Shown: positions 23,162 through 31,442 of the stretch, piece by piece
Layout of the letters: every line of letters starts with the position of its first letter
Position numbering within the stretch: the stretch's first letter is position 1
NCBI RefSeq assembly: GCF_007858275.1
Contig: NZ_VFEV01000052.1
Location: forward strand, 1 to 36,304
Origin: Pseudomonas proteolytica
GTDB lineage: Bacteria; Pseudomonadota; Gammaproteobacteria; Pseudomonadales; Pseudomonadaceae
Length of the DNA stretch: 36,304 nucleotides
Direction of reading: 5' to 3'
Notes under the pieces: generated by a model
The model's database searches: none
What the model was told of the DNA's origin: nothing
What the model saw: the letters and a program-made list of their open reading frames with translations, nothing else
Made by a program: the position numbers and the translations under genes

Positions 23162-24247
23162 TTAGCGCTTCATGCAGCGTTGGTACCGCTCATCCACGCG
23201 CTGGGCGAACCAGGCTGTGGTGAGGTTGCGGGTGATCTTCGGGCTCTTGAGCACAATCCCTGGCAGGATCGCCCGTGGCAAGGGCTTGCCTTCGGCTTTC
23301 TCGGCCAGGGCAAAGACCCGCTGGTACAGGGTGGTCTCTTCAAAGTCCAGGCGATCGCCCTGCTCCAACTGGCTGCGGATGCTCGGGTTGCGCATGTCCA
23401 GCTTCTTGCCCAATGAGCGCACCGCCAGTTCAGTGGTGCCGGGCATGATCGAACCGTAGCGGATCAAATCGCCATCCAGCGCCAGGCGGGTCCCGGAAGC
23501 ACGGCTGACAGCGGCCTGGAACGCCGCATTGCGGCTGGCGTACCAACCAGCATTGAAGTCGGCAAAGCGGTACAGCGGCTGCTCGTAGCTCACCGGATAA
23601 CCGAGCAGATGGGCGATACCGAAGTACATCCCACCACGGCGGGTGAACACTTCCCGACGAATACTTCCATCTACGGTGTAGGGATAACCCCGGGCCTGTT
23701 TCTCGGCGAAGGCAATGCTCACCTGCATCGGGCCTGCGGTATGCACCGGGTTGAAACTGCCAAACAAGGTGCGGCCCAACGGCACGGTGCCGATAAAGTC
23801 GTCAAAGATCCCACTCAGGTCCTTCTCGGTACGCGCAGCACTCAGCCGGTCGGCGTAGGACTTGCCGGTGGGCGAACGCAGTTGCAGCGCGGTGCGCACC
23901 AGCACGGCCGGCACATGCACCTTGGCCGCACGCTTGAGGATTTCATCCTGGGCGATCTTGCCCATGTTCGGCACTGGCGGGTCGACCTGATAGGTGGACT
24001 CTTGCTCAGTCACCGCCAGTACCGCACAGATATTCTCGGTGCTGGGGTAGATCTTCTGGCTGTCGAACGTCGTGTAGATATCCTGGGCCCAGCCGGCGCG
24101 ATCCGCCACCTTGGCCGGCATCAGCCGCACGATCTGCGCCTTGACCTCGGTTTCACTGCGTTCTGGAAGTGGCTGGCTGCGTTGGGTTGAGCAGCCGGCC
24201 AGCACCAGCAAGGTGGTCAGGCAGAGAGTCAGCCGGGATGAAAGCAT
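23162..24247 (-). CDS. DUF1615 lipoprotein
   Basis: A 361-residue lipoprotein with signal peptide and lipobox LVLAGC (Cys about residue 19). The remainder matches the DUF1615 family, with segments such as ICAVLAVTEQESTYQVDPPV, FNPVHTAGPMQVSIAFAE and YRFADFNAGWYASRNAAFQ. These recall lytic-transglycosylase-like or lysozyme-like folds: a Glu in TEQES and a later MQVS region resemble the catalytic Glu and GxMQ motif of such enzymes. The family has no confirmed activity that I know, so peptidoglycan binding or cleavage is inference. ATG 24247 has AGGAC nine bases upstream. It lies 70 bases downstream of hemB on the same strand, past a short REP fragment. Confidence 0.85.
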   Translation of the reverse strand: MLSSRLTLCLTTLLVLAGCSTQRSQPLPERSETEVKAQIVRLMPAKVADRAGWAQDIYTTFDSQKIYPSTENICAVLAVTEQESTYQVDPPVPNMGKIAQDEILKRAAKVHVPAVLVRTALQLRSPTGKSYADRLSAARTEKDLSGIFDDFIGTVPLGRTLFGSFNPVHTAGPMQVSIAFAEKQARGYPYTVDGSIRREVFTRRGGMYFGIAHLLGYPVSYEQPLYRFADFNAGWYASRNAAFQAAVSRASGTRLALDGDLIRYGSIMPGTTELAVRSLGKKLDMRNPSIRSQLEQGDRLDFEETTLYQRVFALAEKAEGKPLPRAILPGIVLKSPKITRNLTTAWFAQRVDERYQRCMKR

Positions 24248-24301
24248 GCGGGGTGTCCTGTGAGTCGGTGGATCTGACCACTATCTCACAACCCCCCACC
24301 C

Positions 24302-24315
24302 CATGTAGGAGCCGG
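24302..24315 (+). repeat. Truncated REP core
   Basis: The sequence ATGTAGGAGCCGG is a REP beginning, but it runs into GATCAG instead of the usual CTTGCC. It lies directly beside the hemB stop codon (24318), so the rest of the element has been lost or replaced. Confidence 0.5.
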
Positions 24316-24317
24316 GA

Positions 24318-25292
24318 TCAGATGCCGGCGAGCGCCAGGTCCATCGCAAAGTAGGTGAAGATCAGGTCCGCACCGGCGCGCTTGATCGAACCCAGGGTCT
24401 CGCGCACCACACGGGCTTCGTCGATGGCACCGGCTTGGGCGCCGAACTTGATCATCGCGTACTCGCCACTGACCTGGTACGCCGCCACGGGCAAGCGCGA
24501 GGCTTCGCGGATGTCGCGGATGATGTCCAGGTACGCACCGGCCGGTTTGACCATCAGCGAGTCGGCACCTTCCTGCTCATCGAGCAGGGATTCGCGCACG
24601 GCTTCGCGGCGATTCATCGGGTTCATCTGGTAGCTTTTGCGGTCGCCCTTCAGCGCGCTGCCGCCCGCCTCGCGGAACGGGCCATACAGGGCCGAAGCGA
24701 ATTTGGTGGAGTACGCCATGATCGGGATATGGGTGAAGCCCGCCGCATCGAGTGCCCGGCGAATGGCCTGGACCTGGCCGTCCATCGCTGCCGAAGGCGC
24801 GATCACATCGGCGCCGGCGCGGGCTGCCGCTACGGCTTGCTTGCCCAGGTTGGCGAGGGTGCGGTCGTTGTCCACTTCATTGCCGTGCATCACGCCGCAA
24901 TGGCCATGGTCGGTGTATTCGCAGAAGCAGGTGTCGGACATCACGATCATCTCCGGCACTGCATCCTTGCAGATCGCCGACATGCGCGAGACCAGACCGC
25001 GCTCGTTCCAGGTGTCGCTGCCGCTGGCGTCCAGGTGATGGGACACGCCAAACGTCATCACCGACTTGATCCCGGCGCGGGCGAAGCGCTCGATTTCACT
25101 GGCCAGTTTCGATTCGGGGATACGCATCACACCGGGCATGCTGGTAATGGGCACGAAATCGTCGATTTCTTCTTCGACGAAGATCGGCAATACCAGGTCG
25201 TTGAGGGTGAATTCGGTTTCCTGGAACAGGCTGCGCAACTCGGGGGAACGGCGCAGGCGGCGGGAGCGGGCTTCGGGGAACTGGCTGGACAT
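24318..25292 (-). CDS. hemB: Porphobilinogen synthase (delta-aminolevulinate dehydratase), zinc type
   Basis: A 324-residue enzyme that condenses two 5-aminolevulinate molecules to porphobilinogen in tetrapyrrole synthesis. The Schiff-base lysines are Lys197 in AYSTKFAS and Lys249 in LMVKPAGAYLD. The sequence DTCFCEYTDHGHCG holds the three zinc ligands Cys122, Cys124 and Cys132. Length and sequence are close to E. coli HemB. The main HemB of P. aeruginosa lacks these cysteines and is magnesium dependent, so this is probably a second, E. coli-like paralogue. AGGAAA precedes ATG 25292. The gene is 178 bases downstream of phzF, in the same direction. I saw no clear Zur-type box upstream. Confidence 0.93.
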   Translation of the reverse strand: MSSQFPEARSRRLRRSPELRSLFQETEFTLNDLVLPIFVEEEIDDFVPITSMPGVMRIPESKLASEIERFARAGIKSVMTFGVSHHLDASGSDTWNERGLVSRMSAICKDAVPEMIVMSDTCFCEYTDHGHCGVMHGNEVDNDRTLANLGKQAVAAARAGADVIAPSAAMDGQVQAIRRALDAAGFTHIPIMAYSTKFASALYGPFREAGGSALKGDRKSYQMNPMNRREAVRESLLDEQEGADSLMVKPAGAYLDIIRDIREASRLPVAAYQVSGEYAMIKFGAQAGAIDEARVVRETLGSIKRAGADLIFTYFAMDLALAGI

Positions 25293-25470
25293 GGGTTTTC
25301 CTACAATTTCCTACAAAAAGGGCCATGGCACGTGGCAAGGCCGCTAGCTTAAGGGCGAAAGCTTATGCCTGGATTGACCGAGAGCACAAATACCGTGGCC
25401 ATAACGGTGTTTTGCCATTCCCGTAACAATATGCTTTCGGCTTTGGGATCAAGCTGGCGGCCCATAACCG

Positions 25471-26313
25471 TTAAAGGCTCAGGCTGCCTTCGATACACAC
25501 CGAGACGGCGCCGCCAATCCAGATCTCATCCCCTTGTTGCTGCACCCGAATACGCCCGGCGCGGCCCATGGCCGTGCCCTGGCTGACCACGTACTGGCTG
25601 GGGGCCAAGCCTTCACCCAACAGCCATTGGGCCACGCCGGCATTCAGGCTGCCGGTGGCCGGGTCCTCAGGCGCCCCGTCGCCGGCAATAAACCCGCGCA
25701 CTTCAAACTGCGCATCCACATCGTCGCGGCTCGGATCGCACGGGGCAACCACGCCCACTGCCAACCCGAGCAGCTTCGAATAGTCCGGCTGCAGGTCCAG
25801 CACCGCCTGCCGGTCCGCCAACATCAGCGCCAACCAGCCGGCACCGTTATCGACCCATTGGCTGCGTACAATCGCCTCGGGTTCAAGGTTGAGGGCCACG
25901 CGCACACGCTCCAACAGCTCGGCATCCAGCGACCCTGAGCGCAGCAAGGGTGGTGCGATGAACGCCAGTTCCTGGCCTTGGCGACGGATGCGCACCAGGC
26001 CGATCTCGCACTCCTGGATGATCTCGCTGCCCCGGGGCACGCCACCGGCTTGCAGCCACGCATGGCAACTGCCCAGGGTCGGATGGCCGGCGAAGGGCAA
26101 TTCCTGCGTGGTCGTAAAAATACGCACCCGGTAGTCAGCGCGTGGGTCGCGCGGTTGCAGCAGGAACGTGGTCTCGCTGAGGTTGGTCCACTGGGCGAAG
26201 TCCGCCATCTGCTGGTCGCTCAGGCAATCGGCGCCCAGCACCACGGCCAGTGGGTTGCCCTTGAGGGCCACGCTGCTGAATACATCAAGTTGCTTGAAAT
26301 CGAAGGTCGGCAT
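25471..26313 (-). CDS. PhzF-family isomerase-like protein
   Basis: A 280-residue protein of the PhzF/diaminopimelate-epimerase fold. The family active-site Glu47 lies in TNLSETTFL. Other markers are KQLDVFSSVALKGNPLAVV at the start, LPFAGHPTLGSCHAWL near residue 75 and EDPATGSLNAGVAQWL near 220. In phenazine producers PhzF isomerises an anthranilate derivative, but no other phz genes are here. Family members outside such clusters have unknown substrates. It lies three bases after the GST gene, so the two are co-transcribed. The start at 26313 overlaps no other gene and begins the conserved N terminus. Confidence 0.88.
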   Translation of the reverse strand: MPTFDFKQLDVFSSVALKGNPLAVVLGADCLSDQQMADFAQWTNLSETTFLLQPRDPRADYRVRIFTTTQELPFAGHPTLGSCHAWLQAGGVPRGSEIIQECEIGLVRIRRQGQELAFIAPPLLRSGSLDAELLERVRVALNLEPEAIVRSQWVDNGAGWLALMLADRQAVLDLQPDYSKLLGLAVGVVAPCDPSRDDVDAQFEVRGFIAGDGAPEDPATGSLNAGVAQWLLGEGLAPSQYVVSQGTAMGRAGRIRVQQQGDEIWIGGAVSVCIEGSLSL

Positions 26314-26316
26314 GGG

Positions 26317-27015
26317 TCAGCTCGGAATATTCAGGCCACGAATCACCGCCGGTCGGGCAACAAAGCCGTCCAGCGCGCGCAGTACATTGGGGAAATCGCT
26401 GATGCCCACCAGATCGCCTGACTCATAAAAACCGATCAGGTTGCGGATCCAGGGGAAGGTCGCGATATCGGCGATGGTGTACTCATCGCCCATGATCCAA
26501 CTACGGCCCAGCAGGCGTTTTTCCAAAACCTCCAACAGGCGCCGGGCTTCAGCCGCATAGCGGTCGCGGGGGCGCTTGTCTTCGTAGGCCTTGCCGGCAA
26601 ATTTATTAAAGAACCCCACCTGGCCGAACATCGGCCCGATCCCGGCCATCTGGAACATCAGCCATTGCAGGGTTTCGTAGCGCGCGGCGGGCGCCTGGGG
26701 CAGCAGTTGCGCGGTTTTCTCCGCCAGGTAGATCAGGATCGCCCCCGACTCGAACAACGCCAGCGGTTCACCGCCCGGGCCGTTCGGGTCGATGATCGCC
26801 GGGATTTTGTTGTTGGGGTTTAACGACAGGAACTCGGGCGAGAACTGGTCCTGGGTGTCGAAGCTGACTTTATGCGCCTCATACGCCAGGCCCAGCTCTT
26901 CGAGCATGATCGAAACCTTGACGCCATTGGGGGTGGGCAGCGAGTACAACTGCAGGCGCTCGGGATGCTGGGCTGGCCATTTGGTAATAATCGGAAACGC
27001 AGCGAGTGAAATCAT
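26317..27015 (-). CDS. Glutathione S-transferase, nu class (YghU/YfcG-like)
   Basis: A 232-residue cytosolic GST-fold protein. The thioredoxin-like half holds LQLYSLPTPNGVKVSIMLEE, with the TPN motif used by nu-class enzymes in place of a catalytic Tyr/Ser/Cys. The cis-Pro and gamma-glutamyl contacts lie in NPNNKIPAIIDPNG and FESGAILIYLAEKT. The helical half contains GDEYTIADIATFPWIRN with the conserved N-capping Asp. E. coli relatives show disulfide-bond reductase activity toward small disulfides, so a thiol-redox role is more likely than xenobiotic conjugation. The ATG at 27015 was chosen because it begins the conserved N terminus, with GGGG eight bases upstream. The frame continues to 27294 without support. 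Confidence 0.88.
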   Translation of the reverse strand: MISLAAFPIITKWPAQHPERLQLYSLPTPNGVKVSIMLEELGLAYEAHKVSFDTQDQFSPEFLSLNPNNKIPAIIDPNGPGGEPLALFESGAILIYLAEKTAQLLPQAPAARYETLQWLMFQMAGIGPMFGQVGFFNKFAGKAYEDKRPRDRYAAEARRLLEVLEKRLLGRSWIMGDEYTIADIATFPWIRNLIGFYESGDLVGISDFPNVLRALDGFVARPAVIRGLNIPS

Positions 27016-27265
27016 CGATATACCCCAAGCTGAGAAAAACCCATGATAGCGATCTAGCGGCCAGGCTGCATTGGTCTTCAATCCGCAACATCGGCTCGCT
27101 AATCTCAGGTCCCAGCGAACCAAAACGCTATGGCGCACTCTTAAAAGCGCTTGAACGGTTGAATGGAGGCATACCGCCACACTCATGAAAACCGCACGAT
27201 GCTTGGAGCGTCGCTGTGGCTGGGCCTTGCGGTCTTGATCCGAAGCACTGAAGACTCGAAAACTA

Positions 27266-27967
27266 ATGAAAATCAAGCCTTTGTGCCTTGGCAAACGTTT
27301 TAAACAATATGCTTATTACGTGTTACCGATGTTCTTCGTAGGCGGCGCCTTGATGCTGGCCTTCGAAGCCCGCGAGAGCAGTGCCGAGCCGAAGAACGGC
27401 GTACAGACCCTGGTGTTCCTGCGCCATGGCGAAAAACCCGCTGGCGGCCTGGGCCAACTCAATTGCCAGGGCCTCAACCGCGCGATGAACCTGGCCACCG
27501 TCCTGCCGGAAAAATTCGGCGCCGCCGATTTCGTATTCGCGGCCAACCCGACGCGCAATGTCGAGGAAGGCGAATTCGATAATTCCTACAGCTACATCCG
27601 ACCATTGATGACCATCAGCCCCAGCGCGATCAAACTTGGGTTGCCGGTGAACATCGAGTTTTCGGCCAACGATACCAGCGACCTGGCGGACGAGCTGATG
27701 GAGGACAAGTACCACAACTCCACCATCTACACCGCCTGGTCCCACGGTTACCTGCCGGAGCTGATCAACAAGGTGGCGAGCGAAGCGGTCGGCGAGAAGT
27801 ACACCATCACCGAAGACTGGTCCGGCGGCGACTTCGACACCCTGTACGTGTTGACCCTGACCTGGCAGAACGGCAAGGCCAGCCTGCTCAGCCGTAACTA
27901 CAAGCAAGGGCTGGATAACGGCTTGCAGACCTGCCCGGATGCGACGCACGTAAACGCTGACAGCTGA
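27266..27967 (+). CDS. Membrane-anchored histidine phosphatase family protein
   Basis: A 233-residue protein with an N-terminal anchor (about residues 17-33, YYVLPMFFVGGALMLAF) and a periplasmic histidine phosphatase (phosphoglycerate-mutase-like) domain. The nucleophile is His54 in FLRHGEKP, and the second histidine is His160 in TAWSHGYLPEL. The second arginine of the usual set may be Arg97 in ANPTRNVEEG. The substrate is unknown. The ribosome site before ATG 27266 is weak. An in-frame TGA a few codons upstream rules out an extension. It is divergent from the GST gene. The 250 bases between them hold no gene I can support. Confidence 0.82.
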   Translation: MKIKPLCLGKRFKQYAYYVLPMFFVGGALMLAFEARESSAEPKNGVQTLVFLRHGEKPAGGLGQLNCQGLNRAMNLATVLPEKFGAADFVFAANPTRNVEEGEFDNSYSYIRPLMTISPSAIKLGLPVNIEFSANDTSDLADELMEDKYHNSTIYTAWSHGYLPELINKVASEAVGEKYTITEDWSGGDFDTLYVLTLTWQNGKASLLSRNYKQGLDNGLQTCPDATHVNADS

Positions 27968-28000
27968 CCTTACCGGCGACTGCGTCCCGCGTGACACACC

Positions 28001-28028
28001 GCTATCGCCGGCAAGCCGGCTCCTACTG
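28001..28028 (-). repeat. REP element (single)
   Basis: On the minus strand it reads AGTAGGAGCCGGCTTGCCGG followed by CGATAGCG. It sits between the histidine phosphatase and the permease gene and is not part of a doublet. Confidence 0.75.
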
Positions 28029-28081
28029 GGGGCGGGACCGCGTATGATGCGTCGCTATCGACTTATCTGCGGATCCTGACC

Positions 28082-29137
28082 ATGTCTAACCTCACCTCTG
28101 CCAGCCCTATACGCGGCTGGTCCTTCTGGTGGAAGCCGGCGCTGTTCCTGTTGGTCGCCTGCGTCGGCCTGTATTACGTGAAGTGGTCGCCCTACTACTT
28201 CAAGGCGTTCGTTGCGGCAGACAGCCACAGCATCGGCAACTCGATCCTCAACGATCAGCAAGGCTCGCCATTGGCGGCGGCCCTGGCCTATGCCCAGGTG
28301 TATTTCCTGGCAATCTGGAAAGCCGCCGTGCTGGCGGTGATTCTCGGATCGTTGCTGCAAGTGTTGATTCCACGGGACTGGCTGTTACGCCTGTTCGGGC
28401 GCGCCGGGCTTGGTTCCACGGTACGCGGAGGGTTGTTCGCCCTCCCGGGCATGATGTGCAGTTGCTGCGCCGCCCCCGTGGCGGCGGGGATGCGTCGTCA
28501 GCAAGTGTCGGTGGGCGCCGCCCTGGCGTTCTGGATGGGCAACCCGGTACTCAACCCGGCGACCCTGGTGTTCATGGGCTTTGTCCTGGGCTGGGACTTT
28601 GCCGCACTGCGGCTGGTGGCCGGGATCGTGTTGGTGATCGGTGTGGCGCTGATCGCCCAACGCATCGCACGCCCGGAGCAGGTGCCGGAAGTGGCGCTGG
28701 AGGCCGTGGCCAACGTCAGCGGCGCCGACAGCCAGCCCTTCCTCACGCGCTGGCTGCGCACCTTGTGGCAGTTGTTCTGGAGCACCATCCCGGTGTACAT
28801 CCTGGCGGTGTTGCTGCTGGGCGCGGCACGGGTATGGCTGTTCCCCCATGTGGACGGGGCGATGGCCGACAGCCTGGTTTGGCTGGTGCCCCTGGCGATT
28901 GTCGGCACCCTGTTTGTGATTCCCACCGCGGCGGAAATCCCGATTGTGCAGACCATGATGGCCTTGGGCCTGGGGACCGGGCCAGCGGTGGCCCTGTTGA
29001 TGACCCTGCCGAGCGTGAGCCTGCCGTCGCTGTTGATGCTGCGCAAGGATTTCGATACACGGGTGCTGGTGACAGTGGCCGGGCTGACCATGTTGATGGG
29101 TGTGGTGTGTGGGTTGGTGGCGGTGGTCGTGCTGTAG
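28082..29137 (+). CDS. Permease of the ArsP/YraQ (DUF318) family
   Basis: A 351-residue inner-membrane protein with about nine hydrophobic helices. The family signature is visible as PGMMCSCCAAPVAAGMRR near residues 124-141 and FWMGNPVLNPATLVFMGF near 151-168. A second inverted-half copy follows (IPTAAEIPIVQTMMALGLGT near 280). ArsP members export organoarsenicals, but most family members have unknown substrates. The CSCC motif may bind metal or thiol ligands. The start ATG 28082 has GGATC upstream, a weak site, yet the N terminus is normal. A different-frame ORF over the same span is a shadow. The gene is solitary. Confidence 0.85.
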   Translation: MSNLTSASPIRGWSFWWKPALFLLVACVGLYYVKWSPYYFKAFVAADSHSIGNSILNDQQGSPLAAALAYAQVYFLAIWKAAVLAVILGSLLQVLIPRDWLLRLFGRAGLGSTVRGGLFALPGMMCSCCAAPVAAGMRRQQVSVGAALAFWMGNPVLNPATLVFMGFVLGWDFAALRLVAGIVLVIGVALIAQRIARPEQVPEVALEAVANVSGADSQPFLTRWLRTLWQLFWSTIPVYILAVLLLGAARVWLFPHVDGAMADSLVWLVPLAIVGTLFVIPTAAEIPIVQTMMALGLGTGPAVALLMTLPSVSLPSLLMLRKDFDTRVLVTVAGLTMLMGVVCGLVAVVVL

Positions 29138-29179
29138 GGTTGGGCATCGCCGCATAGGTATGCTGCTGAAAGGGCTACT

Positions 29180-29199
29180 GTGGCGAGCGGGCTCGCCAC
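29180..29199. repeat. Short palindrome of REP type
   Basis: GTGGCGAG, CGGG, CTCGCCAC forms an 8-bp perfect stem between the permease and mnmH stop codons, which converge here. It may act as a shared transcription end. Confidence 0.6.
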
Positions 29200-29210
29200 G
29201 GGGACAGTCG

Positions 29211-30314
29211 TCAGCACCCGCGCCGGGCACCGCGCTCGCGCAAATACTCCAGCACTGCCCCCTGCTCCCCGGCGAATTCGATGCGGGCGCCCTTCTTCTC
29301 ACGCTGGAAGGCATACATCGGGTCGTAATATTCGCGCAGCAACCCTTCGATCCACTCACGATGCAGATCCACCGAGCCGCTGCGGGCCTGTTCTTCCAGG
29401 GCCTGCTGCAGGATGCCCTGCAACCGCTGGAACCGTTCGCCCCCCAGGCGCTTGTGGATATTGCCCAGGCTCTCGGTCAGGCGCTGCGCAAACACCTGCT
29501 GGCCCGACTCACCAAACACGCTGACAAACTCGGCGCACAGGTCCACCACATAATCGCCCAGGATTCGCTCGACCCGCCCCGCCAGGCTATCTTCCAACCA
29601 CACCATCGGGAATGCCTGCATGCCTTTGTGCAAGGCCAGGGGCAGCGCACAACTGCCAATCATGCGGCTTTCATCCTCGACCACGAATTGCTCGATACCC
29701 TGGTCGCGTTTTTTCAGCAGATCAACCCCCAGGCGGTTCTCGAAATCGATGTTGGAGGGCTGTGCGGTAGCGCGCTTGCCGAAGCTGGAACCCCGGTGAT
29801 TGGCGTGCCCTTCCAGATCCAGCGCATTGCGCAACTGGCCGAGGACTTCGGTTTTCCCAGTGCCGGTCATGCCGCCCAGCAGGACGAAGTCGCACTCGCG
29901 GGTAGCGCGCTCGACCGTATCGAGCAAAAAGCTGCGCATAGCCTTGTAGCCACCACCGACCCGCGGATAGTCGATACCCGCCTCGCGTAGCCATTGCTGG
30001 ACAATCTGCGAGCGCAAGCCGCCGCGAAAGCAATACAGGTAGCCCTCAGGATGGGCACGCGCGAACTGTGCCCACTGCTCGACACGTTCAGCCTTTGTCG
30101 CCCCGGACACCAACTGATGGCCCAGTACAATCGCCGCCTGTTGCCCCTGCTGCTTATAGCAAGTGCCCACCCGCTGGCGTTCGTCATCGTTCATCAACGG
30201 TAGATTGACCACCCCGGGGAACGCACCCTTGACGAATTCGACCGGCGCGCGGGTATCCATCATCGGACGGTCGTTGAGAAAGATCTCGCGGTAATCGGTG
30301 ATGTCGCTGGGCAT
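29211..30314 (-). CDS. mnmH: tRNA 2-selenouridine synthase
   Basis: A 367-residue enzyme (also SelU/YbbB) that uses selenophosphate to convert 2-thiouridine to 2-selenouridine at wobble position 34 of some tRNAs, through a geranylated intermediate. The rhodanese-like domain (about 1-115) has the catalytic Cys95 in YCFRGGLRSQ. The P-loop GGMTGTGKTEV (about 147-157) starts the C-terminal domain. The length matches the family. ATG 30314 shares its A with the last base of the selD TGA stop (TGATG), so translation is coupled to selD. Other in-frame starts upstream lie inside selD. The product needs SelD, encoded just upstream. Confidence 0.92.
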   Translation of the reverse strand: MPSDITDYREIFLNDRPMMDTRAPVEFVKGAFPGVVNLPLMNDDERQRVGTCYKQQGQQAAIVLGHQLVSGATKAERVEQWAQFARAHPEGYLYCFRGGLRSQIVQQWLREAGIDYPRVGGGYKAMRSFLLDTVERATRECDFVLLGGMTGTGKTEVLGQLRNALDLEGHANHRGSSFGKRATAQPSNIDFENRLGVDLLKKRDQGIEQFVVEDESRMIGSCALPLALHKGMQAFPMVWLEDSLAGRVERILGDYVVDLCAEFVSVFGESGQQVFAQRLTESLGNIHKRLGGERFQRLQGILQQALEEQARSGSVDLHREWIEGLLREYYDPMYAFQREKKGARIEFAGEQGAVLEYLRERGARRGC

Positions 30315-31348
30315 CAAGACACCTCTACCGCGTTGCTCTGTCGCTCGACCAACTGGCCAATGGGCGCCAGGTTCAAGCCCAGTTCGACCGCTGCCGCAAG
30401 AAACTCGGCTTCGCCCTCTGGCGTGACAGCCACCAGCAGCCCGCCACTGGTCTGCGGGTCGCACAACACACGCTTGTGCAACTCATTGATACGGCCCAAC
30501 TGGCCCGAATAGCTGTCGAAGTTGCGCAACGTACCGCCCGGCACGCAGCCCTGGTCTAGGTAGTACTCGACCCCCGGCAGGCGTGGGACTTTTTCGTAGT
30601 CGATCAGGGCAGTCAAACCGCTGCCGTCGGCCATTTCCACCAGGTGCCCGAGCAGGCCGAAACCGGTCACGTCAGTCATGGCGCTGACCCCGGCCAGTTT
30701 GCCAAAGCGACTGCCGGGTTTGTTGAGGGTGCACATCCAGTCCCGCGCCAGCCCGATATCGGCTTCGCGCAATTTGCCCTTCTTCTCGGCGGTGGTGAGG
30801 ATGCCGATACCCAGGGGTTTGGTCAGGTACAAGCGGCAGCCAGCGGTGGCGGTGTCGTTGCGCTTCATATGGCGCTTGTGCACCAGACCGGTGACGGCCA
30901 GGCCGAAGATCGGCTCCGGGGCGTCGATGGAATGGCCACCGGCCAGGGGAATGCCGGCCGCGTCGCACACCGAGCGGCCACCGCGGATCACTTCCCGGGC
31001 GATTTCCGGGGCCAGTACATTGACCGGCCAACCAAGAATGGCAATGGCCATCAACGGGTCGCCACCCATGGCGTAGATATCGCTGATGGCGTTGGTGGCA
31101 GCAATGCGCCCGAAATCGAAGGGATCGTCGACGATAGGCATGAAAAAGTCAGTGGTGGAAACCACGCCGCGCTCGTCGTCGATCGCGTACACCGCGGCGT
31201 CGTCACGCGAGGCATTGCCCACCCAAAGGTTGGGGTCGAGGTTCTGCGCGCCGCTGCCGGCGAGGATCACTTCCAGCACCTGCGGCGAAATCTTGCAGCC
31301 GCAACCGGCACCGTGGCTGTACTGGGTCAGGCGAATCGGCTCGTTCAT
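30314..31348 (-). CDS. selD: Selenophosphate synthase (selenide, water dikinase)
   Basis: A 344-residue enzyme that makes selenophosphate from selenide and ATP. The catalytic pair is Cys16 and Lys19 in HGAGCGCKIS (Cys17 and Lys20 in E. coli). The residue is a normal cysteine codon, not selenocysteine. Conserved features further in are DDAAVYAIDD, TTDFFMPIVDDPFDFGRIAA, SDIYAMGG, GGHSIDAPEPIFGLA, MTDVTGFGLLGHL and DPQTSGGLLVAV. ATG 31348 has GAGG eight bases upstream and gives the expected N terminus MNEPIRLTQY. The frame back to 31393 lacks a ribosome site. It overlaps mnmH by one base, so the two form a selenouridine operon. Confidence 0.96.
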   Translation of the reverse strand: MNEPIRLTQYSHGAGCGCKISPQVLEVILAGSGAQNLDPNLWVGNASRDDAAVYAIDDERGVVSTTDFFMPIVDDPFDFGRIAATNAISDIYAMGGDPLMAIAILGWPVNVLAPEIAREVIRGGRSVCDAAGIPLAGGHSIDAPEPIFGLAVTGLVHKRHMKRNDTATAGCRLYLTKPLGIGILTTAEKKGKLREADIGLARDWMCTLNKPGSRFGKLAGVSAMTDVTGFGLLGHLVEMADGSGLTALIDYEKVPRLPGVEYYLDQGCVPGGTLRNFDSYSGQLGRINELHKRVLCDPQTSGGLLVAVTPEGEAEFLAAAVELGLNLAPIGQLVERQSNAVEVS

Positions 31349-31392
31349 GGTGGACCTCAAACTATCAAGTGCGCGAAGTCTAACAGACAGCA

Positions 31393-31430
31393 AAAAGCCG
31401 GCTGGGCTCTTGGGAGCACAGCCGGCTTCT
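31393..31430 (-). terminator. Intrinsic terminator of the TerC-like gene
   Basis: On the minus strand AGAAGCCGGCTG, a loop of about 14 bases, and CAGCCGGCTTTTTG form a 10-bp GC-rich stem followed by five T. It begins about 15 bases beyond the stop of the TerC-like gene and ends before selD starts. Confidence 0.85.
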
Positions 31431-31442
31431 GGGTTTGAGCGG

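Noticed and set aside
25293..25470. Zur-type operator upstream of the zinc-type hemB
   Set aside because: No GTTATANTATAAC-like palindrome was found. The ACCGT/ACGGT pair at about 25391-25407 is too short and does not fit.
27016..27265. Possible gene remnant between the GST and histidine phosphatase genes
   Set aside because: The 60-codon frame at 27006-27188 has no ribosome site or recognisable homology and overlaps the GST start region.
28129..29157. 342-codon frame overlapping the permease on the same strand
   Set aside because: It is rich in Gly and Arg with no membrane segments, while the other frame shows the full ArsP/YraQ helices and signature motifs.
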